Shown piece after piece: positions 46,499 through 60,799 of a stretch of DNA of 64,000 nucleotides. Numbering within the stretch: position 1 is the first letter of the stretch; every line of letters begins with the position of its first letter. Under the pieces are notes generated by a model, which was not told where the DNA came from, searched no databases, and saw only the letters and a list, made by a program, of their open reading frames with translations. Made by a program: the position numbers and the translations under genes. Source of the stretch: Selaginella tamariscina (taxonomy: Eukaryota > Streptophyta > Lycopodiopsida > Selaginellales > Selaginellaceae). The stretch is taken from the NCBI GenBank assembly GCA_003024785.1, contig PUQB01000141.1:426976-490975 (forward strand), read 5' to 3'.

Positions 46499-49400
46499 AT
46501 GAAGCTCCCGGTGTGCTCCGTGTGCCAGTTCACGTACAATGAAGAATCCAGGGTTCCACTCATGTTACAATGCGGCCATAGCTTCTGTAAGGAGTGCCTC
46601 GCACACATGTTTGCAATCAGCACGGATCATACCCTACTCTGTCCGAGGTGCAGGCAGCCGTCCAAGGTCGGTAATTCTGTAGAAGCGCTTCACAAGAACT
46701 TCGGAATGTTGTCGCTTATACGCCGTGCGGAATGCCGTGGAGAATCGGAAGACGAGTCCGAGAATGAATCCGTCGATTCTTCGTCCGGGTTGATGGCCTA
46801 TAATTGTAGCGGCATTCCTGTTGATCTCGGATCACATGTGATGCGGCTCGTGAAGCAGCTTGGGTCCGGACCCAGGCCCGGACAAGATGTTTGGTACGTA
46901 CACATACAGACACACATTCATATACACACATGTATGTATATTGAATTGTGTGCAAATTACGATACAGCGTATATTGGGGCCTACAATTTAATTATTATTT
47001 GTATATTACTAGTTAGTCAATGTACAAACAACAAGAATATATGTATTAGATCACATACACGTAATTATGTGTAGATGCGTGTCGTATATATTTTGGAGTA
47101 TAGCCGCATAAAGCAAGCCATGATCTGTAAGGTCATTTAACTAAATGTTCAGATATTTAACGTGTTTCTTTTGACGTACATATAGCAATAATATATAGTA
47201 TATATTCTCTGTGAGAGAACATATCTTTTTGAAAGAACTGTACAAAACATCGTATTAAGACATGCGCCTCAAACATATGCACGCGTATATGTATAAAGGT
47301 TCGTCTTTATTACTGCAGGTCTGGGATCCTTTCGGGCCCTGGGGGATGCCGCATAGAGTTGTAGTGAAGAGAATCGATGATTCTGTGGGAATGGAGCTAG
47401 AGTGGGTGCAGACGAAGATTGACAATCTTCGGAGAGCAGCAATGTGGTGTCAGAATGTCTGTGCTATTCACGGGCTTGTAAGAAGGATGGGAAGTTGTGC
47501 ATTGTCATGGACAGATATAACGCTTCTGTTCACTCCGTGATGCAGCAAAATGAAGGCCGTCTTACACTTGAGCAGATTCTTAGGTAATGCTTATTTTGGT
47601 ATGTGTGTGTATGTGTATGCGTGTGTTTCTTATAATGTGTTAGTATTTTTATATAACGTATACACTTGTCAGACGTTTTAATTCTGCAGATACGGGGCAG
47701 ATATTTCCCGAGGAGTAGCAGAATTACAGGCAGCCGGAGTAGTATGCCTGAATTTAAAGCCGTCCAATTTCTTACTGGACGGTAAAGGTCGGGCGGTAGT
47801 CTCTGACTATGGAATAGCGGATATACTCAAGCGTCCAAACTGTCCAAGGAGCCGAGCCGGGGAAGACAGCGCACAAAAGGGGCACTTTTGTATAGACTGT
47901 GCCATGTTGAATCCGTGTTACATGGCCCCTGAAGCATGGGAACCTCTACGGAAGTCGACTATTAATCTCTTCTGGGACGATGCAAATGGGATTTCTGCTG
48001 AATCCGATGCGTGGAGCTTTGGGTGTTCGCTTGTTGAGATGTGCACCGGTGTAAAGCCGTAAGCTCTCTCTCCCTCTCTCTCTCACACGCACACACACAG
48101 TATATGTTCTGAAGGCATTATGTTTGTCTCTATCTCGGCATGCTCGTTGTTATTTAATCAGGCTCTTGTGTGTGTGTATACCATGTACAAGTTTATACAG
48201 AGTATATGTAATAGTACCTTTCTCATAAAATGTTAAGACACATTGTAGATGTATATTGTCGCTTATGTGTATGCATATATATACTCGTACCTATTCAACA
48301 CGTACATGGTCATTTAGCTAGAGACGTGCATAATATTACATGAACATTATGCAGATGGGTGGGTTCAAACCAGGATGACATATACAATCAGTGGTGAAGC
48401 TAAAAAAACAGCCGCCTCAGTATGTAAACGTGGTTGGAGGCGGCATTCCAAGGAGCTTTGGAAATGATTGGTGATTGCCTACAGTTTAAGCCGTCTAAGA
48501 GGCCTAATTTTCACTCTATGCTTGCTTTGTTTCTTCGGCATCTTAGAGAGATGCCTTTGACTCCTCCTGCGAGCCCCGACAAGTAAGTTGGGGTGTCTCT
48601 GTGTATGTGTGTGTGTTTCCGCACGCGTACGTTTGCGTAGGCGTGTGTTATACACTCAAGACACATTATCTTTGTGTGTGTGAAACTACGCTGTAGTTGT
48701 AATATACGTACATATACAATCAAATGGGAATACATACATGTAGGTGAGATGTGACATGTATATATACGAAGTGTATGTATATATCTACGTATCTTCTGTT
48801 TCTAAGTGACGTATTCGATATACAGGTACCTTGAAACAGAAGTAACGTGTCTTCTGTCTGTAATGTTAGTTGCTGCATGTCATACGTATATGTGTATAAT
48901 GAAAGTATGGTGTGCCCATGCAGTGATCCAAGTAAGGATTCTAATGGCACAGAGCCGTCTCCTTCATCAACATTGGATTTCAGGGATGCCACTCATACTT
49001 ATCTTCATCAGCTCGTATCAGAGGAGATGTGGACGGAGTGAGGTATTTATAAGTCAAAATGCTGTATAATATGTATTACATGTGATACACGTTAAGTAGA
49101 TGCTATATATATTTTGTTTGTACTACATTCGTTGTAACTTCTATAAACTGTATTTAAAGTTCTGTGTTGATCAGCATGGTGTTTAATTTCAATAATATAT
49201 CTTCCAAATTCGCATATAGAAGGTTTTCACATACTTGGTAATGTGCAGAATTATGGAAACATAATGTAGAGAATAAAAGACTTAAGAGGTGTTATGCATA
49301 ACATCATTATTACTAATATTCCGCAGGGAGCTGCTTGGGAAGGCATCTTCAGCAGTCTCAGGACGCTCGGTACGCGCCCTTTTAGAGAGCCAAAACTGTG

Positions 49401-52400
49401 AAGGGCAAACTGCATTACATCTTGCTGGTACACATCTCAGTTTATGTTGTATGAATGTGTGTGTGCATGTATAGATATTTATTCTATTGTTAACATTTAA
49501 CAATGAAATGCAGCGAGCAGGGGACATATAGCAATCATAGAGCTCATCTGCGATTATCCAGAAGCTGACCTTGAGATATTGGACAAAGATGGTGATACTC
49601 CTCTCGTGTGTGCAGCTGGTTTTGGTACTCCTGAGGTTCTCCGGCTCTTATTCGGCGTGGTGCTAATGTAAATGCTCGTTTGAGGGAAGGTCTTGGCCCC
49701 ACTGTTGCACACGTTTGTGCTTTCTACGGTCAGCCCGATTGCATGAAGGTATGTGTGTGTTTGTGTGTGTGTGTGTGTTCATACACGTACATATGGATTT
49801 GTATGTATGTGTTCTGTGTACATAAAGATAATTTTAACCTCCGTCAAGAGCGATTATGATTGAAAGCATTGTACTCGAATTATAAGAGTATACAAACGAT
49901 TAACTAAATCCAAGAACAAATAAACAAAATAATTATATGACTGTGTAGTGACTCAACTTAATTATCATTAGGAGACTATAATTGACTATAATGGATTGAA
50001 GCTGTATGTTTATTGCGCTTATTATTTATTTTTAGGAGCTCCTGATGGCTGGAGCTGATGTAAATGCTCTTGGTGATGAACAAGAGTCAGTACTTTATCA
50101 AGCTATTGTGAGGAGAAACACAGATTGTGCCATTGTAATTCTGGAAAACGGTGGTTGTACATCCATGAGTTCGTGCAGTAGGGAGAATTACACGTAAGTA
50201 TTGGTCTATAGATATAGTATAAATTATAATACTTGTTTGTGCTGTGTGTGATGTTGCAATGTAATATAGTTATATTCAAAATTATGACATTACTAATGTG
50301 TTTATTTCATAATATTTACTGAATTTAGTTAATAACTTCAATAAATATTATATCTATAGGTATAGCATCAGTGACTTCTTGGACTCTTGTTAGTGTCTAT
50401 TGTGAGTTGTTATTCTACAGGTATAGCGACAGCGAGTAATAACTAGCTAGGCTTCAAATTTACACATGCACACACACACATAAATATAAAACGTTGCATT
50501 AGTATACAGGATAACATATATACATACAGACACATCCACATTTTGTTTTTGCAGTGCTTTACACATGTGTGTCCTCACTGCGAATGTACCTGTAATGAGA
50601 AAATGGTCAGAAATAGCAGCAGGGAGGAAATAGAAGATGCGCTGGAGATTCCCAGTCCAATGGGAACAGCTCTGTGCATGGCTTCCTCCCTGAAAAAGGC
50701 TCACCAAGAAGGTCTGGTTGTCTAGTGAATGTTATATACACATCTTACATGTTTACTATGTATGTATGTTGAGTATTATGCCTTTGCAGAAGCTAGAGAA
50801 CTAGAAGATATTACTGTATGTCGGAGCGGATGGATCTGCATGGGACCCTCATGGTCAGACTGCTATGCATGTTGCAGCTGCAGCAAAATGATTATGAAAT
50901 GGTCAAGGTATTCATTGTATAGCTTTTCGTTCTATATACTAATGAAGTATAATTACACCATAGGCGCATGTTTATACACATGAAGGCCACTATGCATTCG
51001 ATAACTTACTTCTTGCTGAATTAGTCGGGTGGATAACATACCTATACATTAATAAGAGTCATACATGGATCACATACCTAGAGTGCTACATGATTCACTT
51101 GTATGCCACAAGTATTTACTGGATAGATCTACTAGCACTTAAAACGTATGAATGTGTATATCTTGCTGATGGTATTATTTCTAGATTATCTTGGACGCTG
51201 GTGTGAGTGTGGATGTTCGTAATGCACACAACTCGACCCCACTCCATGTAGCTCTAACAAAGGGCTCAAAACAATGTGTCATCTGCTGCTAGACCGAGGC
51301 GCTAGTTGCAATCTGCAGGTAACTCATGCACACACACAACACACACACAAATACACCTAGTGTATATAGTTGACTTGAATACTACCTGTCTCAGGATGAG
51401 GATGGAAATACAGCTTTCCATATAGCAGCGGAAATGGCTAAAATGGTTCGTGAAAATATTGACTGGATTGTGATCATGCTTAAACAATGTGATGTTGGTA
51501 CAGATATTAAAAATCACAGGTAAGAAGTACATACATACATGTGTATGTATATATGCAGATTATGTAGATTATCAATGGCTGGTTTAGTTTAATGGGCTAT
51601 GTATATAGTGGCAAGACTCTACGTGACTTACTGGAAGCCTTGCCTCGGGAATGGATTTCGGAGGACCTTATAGACGCATTAAGTGAGAAGCAGATCGAAC
51701 TTGCACCGACAGTGTATGCTTTATATCTATATGAGAACATTAAGATAATAAGCATACGATATTCGTCGCTATCCATTTGCATGTATAGGATGTACGCTAA
51801 GTATATCTGTTTATATCTGATATACAGTGTTTTAGTGTACAGTGCATATATGGTATGTGGGGTACAGCTGTATAATTTCTGTCTACTATATATGCATTAG
51901 CACTATAATTTCTGAATACTATATATGCATTAGCACTATTTTCTCGAATACATATATTATGAATATCTTTGTATATTTAAACTACGTTATTCGGTTTCAG
52001 TTTTGCGGTGGGAGACTGGGTGAAGTTTAGAAAAACTATAAGCACGCCAAAGTACGGATGGGGTGGTGCAAAGCCATGGAGTATTGGATTTGTACAAAAT
52101 ATAATCGATGCGAATACACTGTCGGTCTCCTTCTGTTCTGGAGAAGCAACAGCATGTGTTCAAGAAGTTGTGAAGATGATCCCACTTGATCGAGGGCAGT
52201 CCGTCAGATTAAAGCCAAACGTAAAACAACCAAGGTACAGTGTTGCAACTCGCATACATACATGCGCACATACACACACAATGCATACAAACTCATATAC
52301 GTATATTATACATTTTAACAATGTTAGACTTGTATGACAACCAGAGAAAACAAATATTCATGCGTAACGATGCAATCCTCAATTAAAAGTATAACTCATT

Positions 52401-55400
52401 GCACAATAGAATAGTGCATTCACCGCATATTTTTATATTATTGTAGACACCGCGTATATGCATGCGCTGTGTACACTGTACACTACCGCTTAGACACAAT
52501 TTACACTTAACACTAATATACATAGCTGTTATATACTCGTCTGGGCATGTTTATGAACATAGTGCGTTTTGTGATACATATTTTATTGAATGTATGCTGG
52601 ACATGTTCTCTAAGATTGTAGGTTTTTTATATTGCATTTAGACCGTAATATACATGTGTGTGTGTGTGTGTGTGGTGGTGTGTGTGTGTGTGTGTGTGTG
52701 TGATTATTTGAGAGAGTTTATTTTTGTAACTTAAACAGGTTTGGTTGGCGTGCGCCACGTGAGAGCATTGGAACAATTTTATGCATAGACGAGGATGATG
52801 GAATACTACGAGTAGGTTCTCAGGTGCATCTAGGGCTGGAAAGCCGACCCTGCGGAAATGGTATGTATCTATATGTATATTAAGCACACAGTATAGTCAA
52901 AATACATGTGCATCTTTGTGTGATCTCATTATAGGCATGTCTGTGAATTCAAACATTCAGACGTGTATATAATACCTACAAATATAGATACGCGAGATGT
53001 TCACCTACGTAAACATTTTCTGTTCTGATTAAGCTAATTATAATTATTGCTAATATTCAGGAAAGGGTTGAAGAGTTCAAAGTGGGTGACTGGTTAAGAT
53101 AAAACCATCTCTGACGTCTGCAAAGCATGGACTGGGATCGGTGACACCTGGAAGCATCGGTGTCGTCCACAGTATACGGCCAGATAACAGCTTGCTACTA
53201 GACTTCAGCTATCTGTCAAGTCCCTGGCATTGTGAGCCTGAAGAAGTTGAACAAGTTGAGCCTTTTAAGGTTAGAGCACGTACATGTACAACTATGCAGA
53301 TATACATATGCACGTATTTATATAAACAGATCAACTAATTTATATGATTAGAAGATGGTTATATTGTATGTTTTTGAAACATAAGATTTATGCTGGTACT
53401 TATGAATCGATTGTATAGGCTCTCTCTCTCACACACACACGTAAAATGGTGTAACGTTCATGTATTTGAATCTTCAGGTGGGAGATCGAGTTTGCGTAAA
53501 GAGGTCGGTTGCAGAACCGAAGTATGGTTGGCAGGGGAAACGCATCATAGCTTGGGGAGATAAGTGAGGTTGGCAGTGACGGGCTTCTTCTCATTGACGT
53601 TGCTGGACGCTCAACCAATTGGCAAGCAGATCCGTCTGACATGGAGAAAGTAATGATTTCAAGGTGAGATACATGTTACATACGCATATAGAGTCCTTCA
53701 TGTGGAATGTGTTTGTATGGCTATGGTGTGCTGATATATACTTATTCAAGCTATACCCACGGTAGTTCGTTTAGGTGGTTTACTTTCACATGTGAGTATC
53801 TTCTGTATGCATAATTTCACGAACTTGACATGTTCTTAGCTGTTGGCCTGATCATTCATATGTCTTACTCACCCAGACCAAATAATAATGGTTTTATGGA
53901 GATTCATTGTATGTTACGTTTTGGTATGCAAATTTACAGTCATGTATGCATGCCATCTGTTGATATGTCTATGTGTATGCTTGTACGTGTCGTTGCGTGT
54001 GCGGCCGGTAAATTACAAGAGTACGGTCTCACATGCCCAATAACAAGACAATATGTTTTAGGTGTCTATTTTCACGTTTCTATGTGTGTGCTCATGTATT
54101 CTTCCCCTCGTTATGCAAGTACGTTTTATGTTAGAGTCTATTTCTGCACACACCGCACACATATGTAAACGTATATTTGTATATATTTATGTGTAAAGGA
54201 GGAGAAAATATGTTACAGGTGGATGATTGGGTACGGATAAAAGCGTCAGTAAGCTCACCAAAGTACGGATGGGACGATGTAACACGAACAAGTGTGGCGT
54301 GGTTTTTACCTGCATGAGGGAGATATGGGTATCGGTTTTTGCAGCGCGGAGCAAGCCGTTCATGTGCTCGGTGACTGACGTGGAGAAGGTTACGCCTTTT
54401 GAAGTCGGACAAGAAGTGCGTGTTGCACAGAATGTGACTGAGCCCCGTCTCGATTGGTCTGGTGAGACCTCGGCTTCTCGTGGGAAGGTTGTCCGAATCG
54501 ATATGGACGGTACACTAAACGTAAGTACAACTTACATACATATGCATATATCCGTAGAGCAGCTCTGCATATTTATACACATTTATCTATATGGTGTGTA
54601 TACATTATTTAGAGATCTATAAGTGCGTATGTTCCTACGAGTTTATGTTTATACCTATTTCGTGAACACGCCCACTGGATTATGCAGGTGAAGGTAGCGA
54701 ACAGGAGTACACTGTGGAAAATAGCACCGGGAGATGCAGAGAGGTTATCAGGCTTCGAAGTGGGTGATTGGGTTAAGCTAAACCTTCCTCTGGGTTAAAG
54801 CCGAGCTATGATTGGCTCGGTTCAACAAATGACAGTGTTGCGGTTGTGCACAGTGTTTCGGACTCCGGCTACCTTGAGCTTGCAGGCTGCTTCAAACAAG
54901 GTCGATGGAATGCTCACTATACTGAAGTTGAGAAAGTCCCTTGCCTCCGAGTTGGACAGCATGTCGGGTAATACATTTATGCATATGTATATGTACATGC
55001 ATGTGCCTCTATATTTAAACATATGCATGCGTGCTTGTTGAAACTCGCGTACAGATTCTGTGAAGAAGTGCATACACCTGATCCCCCCCCCCCCCAATAA
55101 TCACTAAATAAAAGATTAAGCTGGTAATTGCAGTTTGAAAAGAGTATATTATCTGCACTATGACTGTTTGTGTGTGTGTGTGTGTATATAATATATATAT
55201 TCATAGCTAACATGTTGATGATAGGTTTCGCCCGGGAATTTCCGAGCCCCGATGGGGATGGAGGGGATGTTCCCCGGAATCCCACGGGGTAATTATTGGA
55301 GTCCACGCAGATGGTGAACTACGTATAGCGTTTCCGGGATTAAGCTCTCCATGGAGGGGAGACCCCGCAGACGTCGAAAAGGAGGAGATTTTCGACGTTG

Positions 55401-56245
55401 GAGACTGGGTTAAAGTCAGGGACGATCTCCAGGACACTAAATACGGCTGGAAAGGTACTTATTTTAGGAAAAACACACACATGTATGTGTGAGAGACACA
55501 TCTATATATACTTGTGTCGTCACGCATCTATAATATCTTTATGTCGTAGACACACATGTATGTGTGAGAGACACATCATATAATATAGTTATGTGGCCTT
55601 TTTCAAAATTACTACAATAGAAAACCTGTGGTATATGCATGTATATGGACACAGGAGACACATTTATGTAAATGCACAAACAAAGAACACACACACTTTA
55701 TGTTGTTCTAATTGTGGGAAACTGTGATAAAGGTGCAAGGCCAGGGAGTGTGGGAATAGTACAGGTCAAGTATAATGCATGTTACAAACGTTATTTTATG
55801 CTGATGCTATATAACACAGGGGATTGGTCATGAGCTGGACGAAAGAGCTGTACTTGTGGGATTCTGTGGTGAGCAAGAGAGATGGATCGGTTTACCTTCA
55901 GAGGTTGATAGGGCTACTCCACTAAAGGCGGGACAACAGGTGTGCGTGTGCGTGCGTGCGTGTGTGTGTGTGCATCGTATAGAATAAAGATGTCAAAGTG
56001 AGCGAAATTTTGTTTGTTAACTGTTGGAGAACATGGTTATGAATATAGTTCATATCTACGCTATTAGTTTTATGCAGTATAACCCGTAAATTAAACCCAT
56101 CCAACAAATAGCAAGTTCTTGAAAAACACAAGTGTGTTTTTGGTTACTGTTGCCTTTAATTTGAATACCTTGTTATTATATGATATATGAACATTTTATG
56201 TTGTTACAACTTACTTAATATATATATATAGAGAGAGAGAGAGAG

Positions 56246-56276
<31 letters not shown>

Positions 56277-57142
56277 TAGTATCACGCAATTCGTGTATTA
56301 GTATGTATCTATTGTTCATGTATATTCAAACGACACACATGCATCTGCGTGTGTGTGTGATCTATGCATGTATGTACATAGAACTGAAGTTTAGTGATTT
56401 TACGCAGCTGCGTGTTAAGGCAAGTGTAGGACAGCCGAGGTTTGGCTGGTTAGGAAATGATCACGACTCTGTAGCTACAGTATCTTCAGTGGATGCTGAC
56501 GGCAAGTTGAGGGCATATTCTCTTGCCACTCAACGTGCTTGGGTTCTAGATCCTGCTGATGTGGAGCTTTACGAGGAACAACCTATATGTATAGGAGACT
56601 GGGTAAGCCGTGTATATATGCACGTTCATATATACATTGGAATATGTGTATATATACATGCGCGTTTTACTTATCAGTAGATACATGTGTATATACGCTG
56701 TCTGTGTCATATATGAACAAGCCAATGAACAGGTACGTGTAAAAGCGAGTGTTCCGACTCCAACTCATCAATGGGGAGAGGTTACACACCGGAGTATTGG
56801 AGTGGTGCACAAGATTACAGATGATGGGTAAGTTTTCCTTTTACAAGGTGTGAGAGATTGAATATTGTTTCTTGTTACTAGGGACTTGAGGGTGGCATTT
56901 TGTTTCCTGGAGAGGCTATGGGTATGCAAACCAGGGGAGATGGAAAGGGAGCCGTTCAGGATTGGAGATCGGGTAGAAATTAAGAACTCTGTGATAACGC
57001 CACGTTGGGGATGGGGTAACGAGACGTACGTGAGCAAGGGTGTAGTACAGGGGTGGATGCAGATGGCAAGTTGAGGATAAAGTTTGCCCGTCATGGCGGA
57101 AGGCTTTGGGTGGGTGATCCAGCTGACGTCGAGCTTATTTAA
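46499..57142 (+). CDS. KEG: KEEP ON GOING-type E3 ubiquitin ligase (RING-kinase-ankyrin-KEG repeats)
   Basis: KEG is a multidomain RING ligase of the trans-Golgi/early endosome that degrades ABI5 and other targets in abscisic acid signalling (family knowledge). Exon 1 (46499-46893) encodes the RING: CSVCQFTYNEES, CGHSFCKECLAHMF, CPRCRQ. Then a kinase domain (about 47319-48582; GVVCLNLKPSNFLLDG, VSDYGIADIL, YMAPEAW, SDAWSFGCSLVEMCTG), ankyrin repeats (about 49326-51710; TALHLA, GDTPLVCAAGFGTP, GKTLRDLLEALPREWISEDL), and a long series of HERC2/MIB-like KEG repeats to the end (GDWVKFRKT, KPNVKQPRFGWRAP, VKASVSSPKYGWDD, GISEPRWGWRGCSPES, ASVGQPRFGWLGND, ITPRWGWGNETYVSKG). The end GDPADVELI matches the family. 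Over 20 exons. At least ten one-base shifts are scattered (near 48400-48470, 49650, 53095, 54290, 54790 and 57050), most of them losses in short runs. Domain order and length match the family. Confidence 0.93.
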
Positions 57143-60100
57143 GGTTGTGTGTGTGTGTGTTGTGAGAGAGAGAGAGAGATACTTGCATAATACATAGACA
57201 CGCTCTTATATTGGGTCTATGTTCTATATGAATATGATAGATATATGTAATCTCGTCATCTGGTCGATATATAGAGACGTTTATACATCTATGTACACAT
57301 ACAGGTGTGTGTTTGTGATGTGTTACATTCTAATTAATGGAAAGCACAGATTAGATATATCCATGGGTGGGGTTTACTGAGGAGCATTTGACGACGATAC
57401 AGGGGTTCGTATTCTTTCATTTTAGTGTTCTTTTTTTTCTTTTTTTCATTTTCTTTTTAATTTTTCTGGTGGACATTCCGATTCTGCACCTGGTTAGTAT
57501 GTATACTAATCTTATTTATTATGTATATATTACTCTTACAGATTAATTGTTTTATATACATATAGATGTTGTTTTACTGTTTATGACAGGGAGTGTGTAC
57601 ATAGTACTAGGAGGGCTTTAGAGTCGCATCGTCACCAGGTTCTTTGAATAGTTAGGGAATTCTTTTGCTTCTCTCGTTTGAGAGGCTACTTCTGTTTGTA
57701 CATTGATTTATATTATATACATATATACATTTATTAGTTGATCCTGTATACACTTATACTACGTTGGCTGTATATACGTATGTATGCGTACAGTATGTTG
57801 TTGAGCACGAAGTTCTATATATATGAGACAAACGCTAAGGCGGTATGTATGTACACATAACTATGGTATCTGTCTTGTTGAGAGAGAATACTTTTCAAGC
57901 CAATATTATCGCACCCACACAGGTAGGATTGACAGGAATATTTCTTAAAATGTTCTTAATATTATAAAGAAATGATGATTAGTTGGTATTATTATCTGTT
58001 GATGTGAAATAATATTGATATATTTTAAGTATATTTTAATTTTATAATTATTTTGATTTATGCAATCGAAAGAAATAATGATAATATATTTTGATTCTAT
58101 AATTATTTTTACTTATACAAAACTTCAAATTCAAAAAAAAGTGTCTTTTTAATTCAAAATTTAAATATTGTATTAAATATATTACATTATATATATTCAC
58201 TATTAAAATATTGTTAATTTTTAAGGATAATATAAACTTACTAAATTGTTTATATTGTTAGTCTCCTTTTCCATTTATAGAGAATTTCAAAGAATTTATT
58301 TAAATCTCATTTATTGTAAGTACTAAATCAACATATGGTGGGTGACTTGAGAAAGATCTCTAATATTATACAGATTAGAAATAGTTTAAAAATTGCTCTC
58401 ATTTGAAGCACTCAATGCAAAAGGAATATCTTATATTCCTTCTTTAATAATCAATTTAATTAATAGAAAAACTTTTTTAACATGGTCTTTAACAAATCAA
58501 CAATAATAACGAATCGTACTTAATAAAGTTTATATGTTGTTAACAATTTTATTTGACATCACAATGTAACCCACTTTATATTGAATAAATACATATTGCT
58601 CTTCTTTGTATAGAATTTATTCTTAACAATAACTCACTCTTTACAAATGTTGTACATATTTTTATTATAAATAAGAATATTGTTAAAAAAGATCTATACA
58701 AAATTGTGTATGTAACTTTTAAACACCTTAGTCATTAATAAAATGAATGTGGTTAGGCAATGGCATAACCGATGTTCAAAGTTAATGTTGAAAATAATTT
58801 TATATGAATGGATTGTTTCACATTAATATGATAATACCCATTGAGCAAATTTATTTTAGTAAATATTATAACTCCACCGAAATAATTTCACACATGACAT
58901 GGCATCATGTCCTTCACTATTTGTTTGTTGAAAGTTTTATAATTTATACAAACCTTTATGGTGTCATCTTTTCTTTTTCAATACCAGTGTATTAAATAAA
59001 GACTTACTTAGTTATATAAAGTTATATTTTAAAAGTTATATCATTTATCTTTTAACTCATCATGACTCAATCAAAATGACTTATTTTATTTTAATACAAT
59101 CATATGTTTTATACATCTTACAAGTGATAAGTCATGAAGTATTTTAAAAAGGAAGACATTAATAAACTCTTCGAGAATAACTTTAATAACAACTTCACTA
59201 AAGTGACATTAGAAAAATTTAACTTTCATATATACATAAAAAAGATTTAATATTATTTATTATAAAGATATTTCTTTAAAGACATAGAAATATACTTGTT
59301 TAAAAACTTAAATTTTATTTCAAATCAAGTGTCTTTAACTCCACCGTACTTAAGCTTTATTTATTTGATATTTCACTCGATTTTAAAATTCACACAACTC
59401 ATTTTAAAACACTTTAGTTTCACAAGAAAAAAAGTTTTTATTTATGAACTACCCTTTATTAAGGTTATCTTATTATAATAAAAATATTAATCTTAATAAG
59501 CTTATATTTTAAATTAACAATAATCTTAAATTAATCCATTATTATTACTTGTAACTTAAATTTTTTCATGAATTCTACTTCTTGATTTTGCATTGTAATC
59601 TTTATCAATTCATTATTATTATTTTTGAGTTAATTTTGTTTTTGCCTTTAAGTTTTTTAAATTTTTGCTGTTGTCTTATAATAATTTACATATATATATA
59701 TCACAAGGCATATTTAAACTACAAAGTATAAATAATTTTAAAAATATAAAAATATTTATTTATAAAACTTATAAAAAACAATTCAAAACTCAACTTTAAT
59801 TTTCTTCCTCAACCAATCAAATATTTTACCCTCGTAATCTTTGCCATCTTATCTCAGTGCAAATGACTGACCAATAACATTCATCATATGTGTGCTTAAG
59901 CATACCCAAATACACACCCATGTGTGTGTGTGTGTGTCTATATATATACGATATTTTTATAAAGCATTAATAAAAAGTATATACCTTTGGTATAGTAAAA
60001 TATACTAGGAATATGCACTTTTACATTTAATATAAATCAATTAATGAACCAGTATGAACATAATTTGTGTGTGTGTGTGTGTGTGTGGACTACAGAAAAT

Positions 60101-60543
60101 GCGTGTGTGAGAGAAGACATGTGAGAGTATGTCACACACACCTTCCAGGAAAGCCTGTGTGTGTTTGTATTTACAAAAAAAAATAAATTGTTTTCTTCCC
60201 ATAAACATATTATAACCACAGACACGTGTGTATATGTATGTATGTATGACATGTTGGTCTGTGTTCCTCGTATGATATATACGAAGTATATGCACAGTTA
60301 CACACATATACTTAAGAACAATGCTGTGTATGTTTGTTCTACTAGTAAAGATTATCATTATTTGAATTATATATATAAACAAAAGAGGCAAAACATGACT
60401 CTGTTTCACGTAAAAAGTAGATTATTGGTCACGATATGTTTTAAATATTATACACTATACGTACATGTACAAATATGTATATACGTACGCATATATGCTC
60501 AACTAAGAGTGTATTTACCGTATGTGAATGAATAATGAACTCT
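57143..60543. other. Intergenic stretch after KEG
   Basis: 57143-57900 is moderately complex and probably holds the 3' untranslated region of KEG (GA tract at 57165-57179). From about 57900 to 60540 the DNA is AT-rich with a (TG)n tract at 60065-60088. No gene is supported. Open frames near 60041-60535 are low-complexity. Confidence 0.6.
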
Positions 60544-60750
60544 TTAGCAAGCCTTTACCACCTCTTTATCAGCATCAATCATGGATTTAATGTAGAATTC
60601 ACCAGCCTTATATGAAGACCTCACCATTGGCCCGGAAGCAACATATCTAAATCCCTGCAAAAACCATATACAGTCGTAACTAACATGAGTCTAAACTTTG
60701 CTAAACATAATAAATATCGTCGCTTTGTGTGCGTGCGTACGTGCATTTTG

Positions 60751-60799
<49 letters not shown>

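Noticed and set aside
55083-55095. A 13-C run as a functional quadruplex or i-motif element
   Set aside because: It is a single C run in a KEG intron, without the spaced runs needed for such structures; it is more likely a length-unstable homopolymer.
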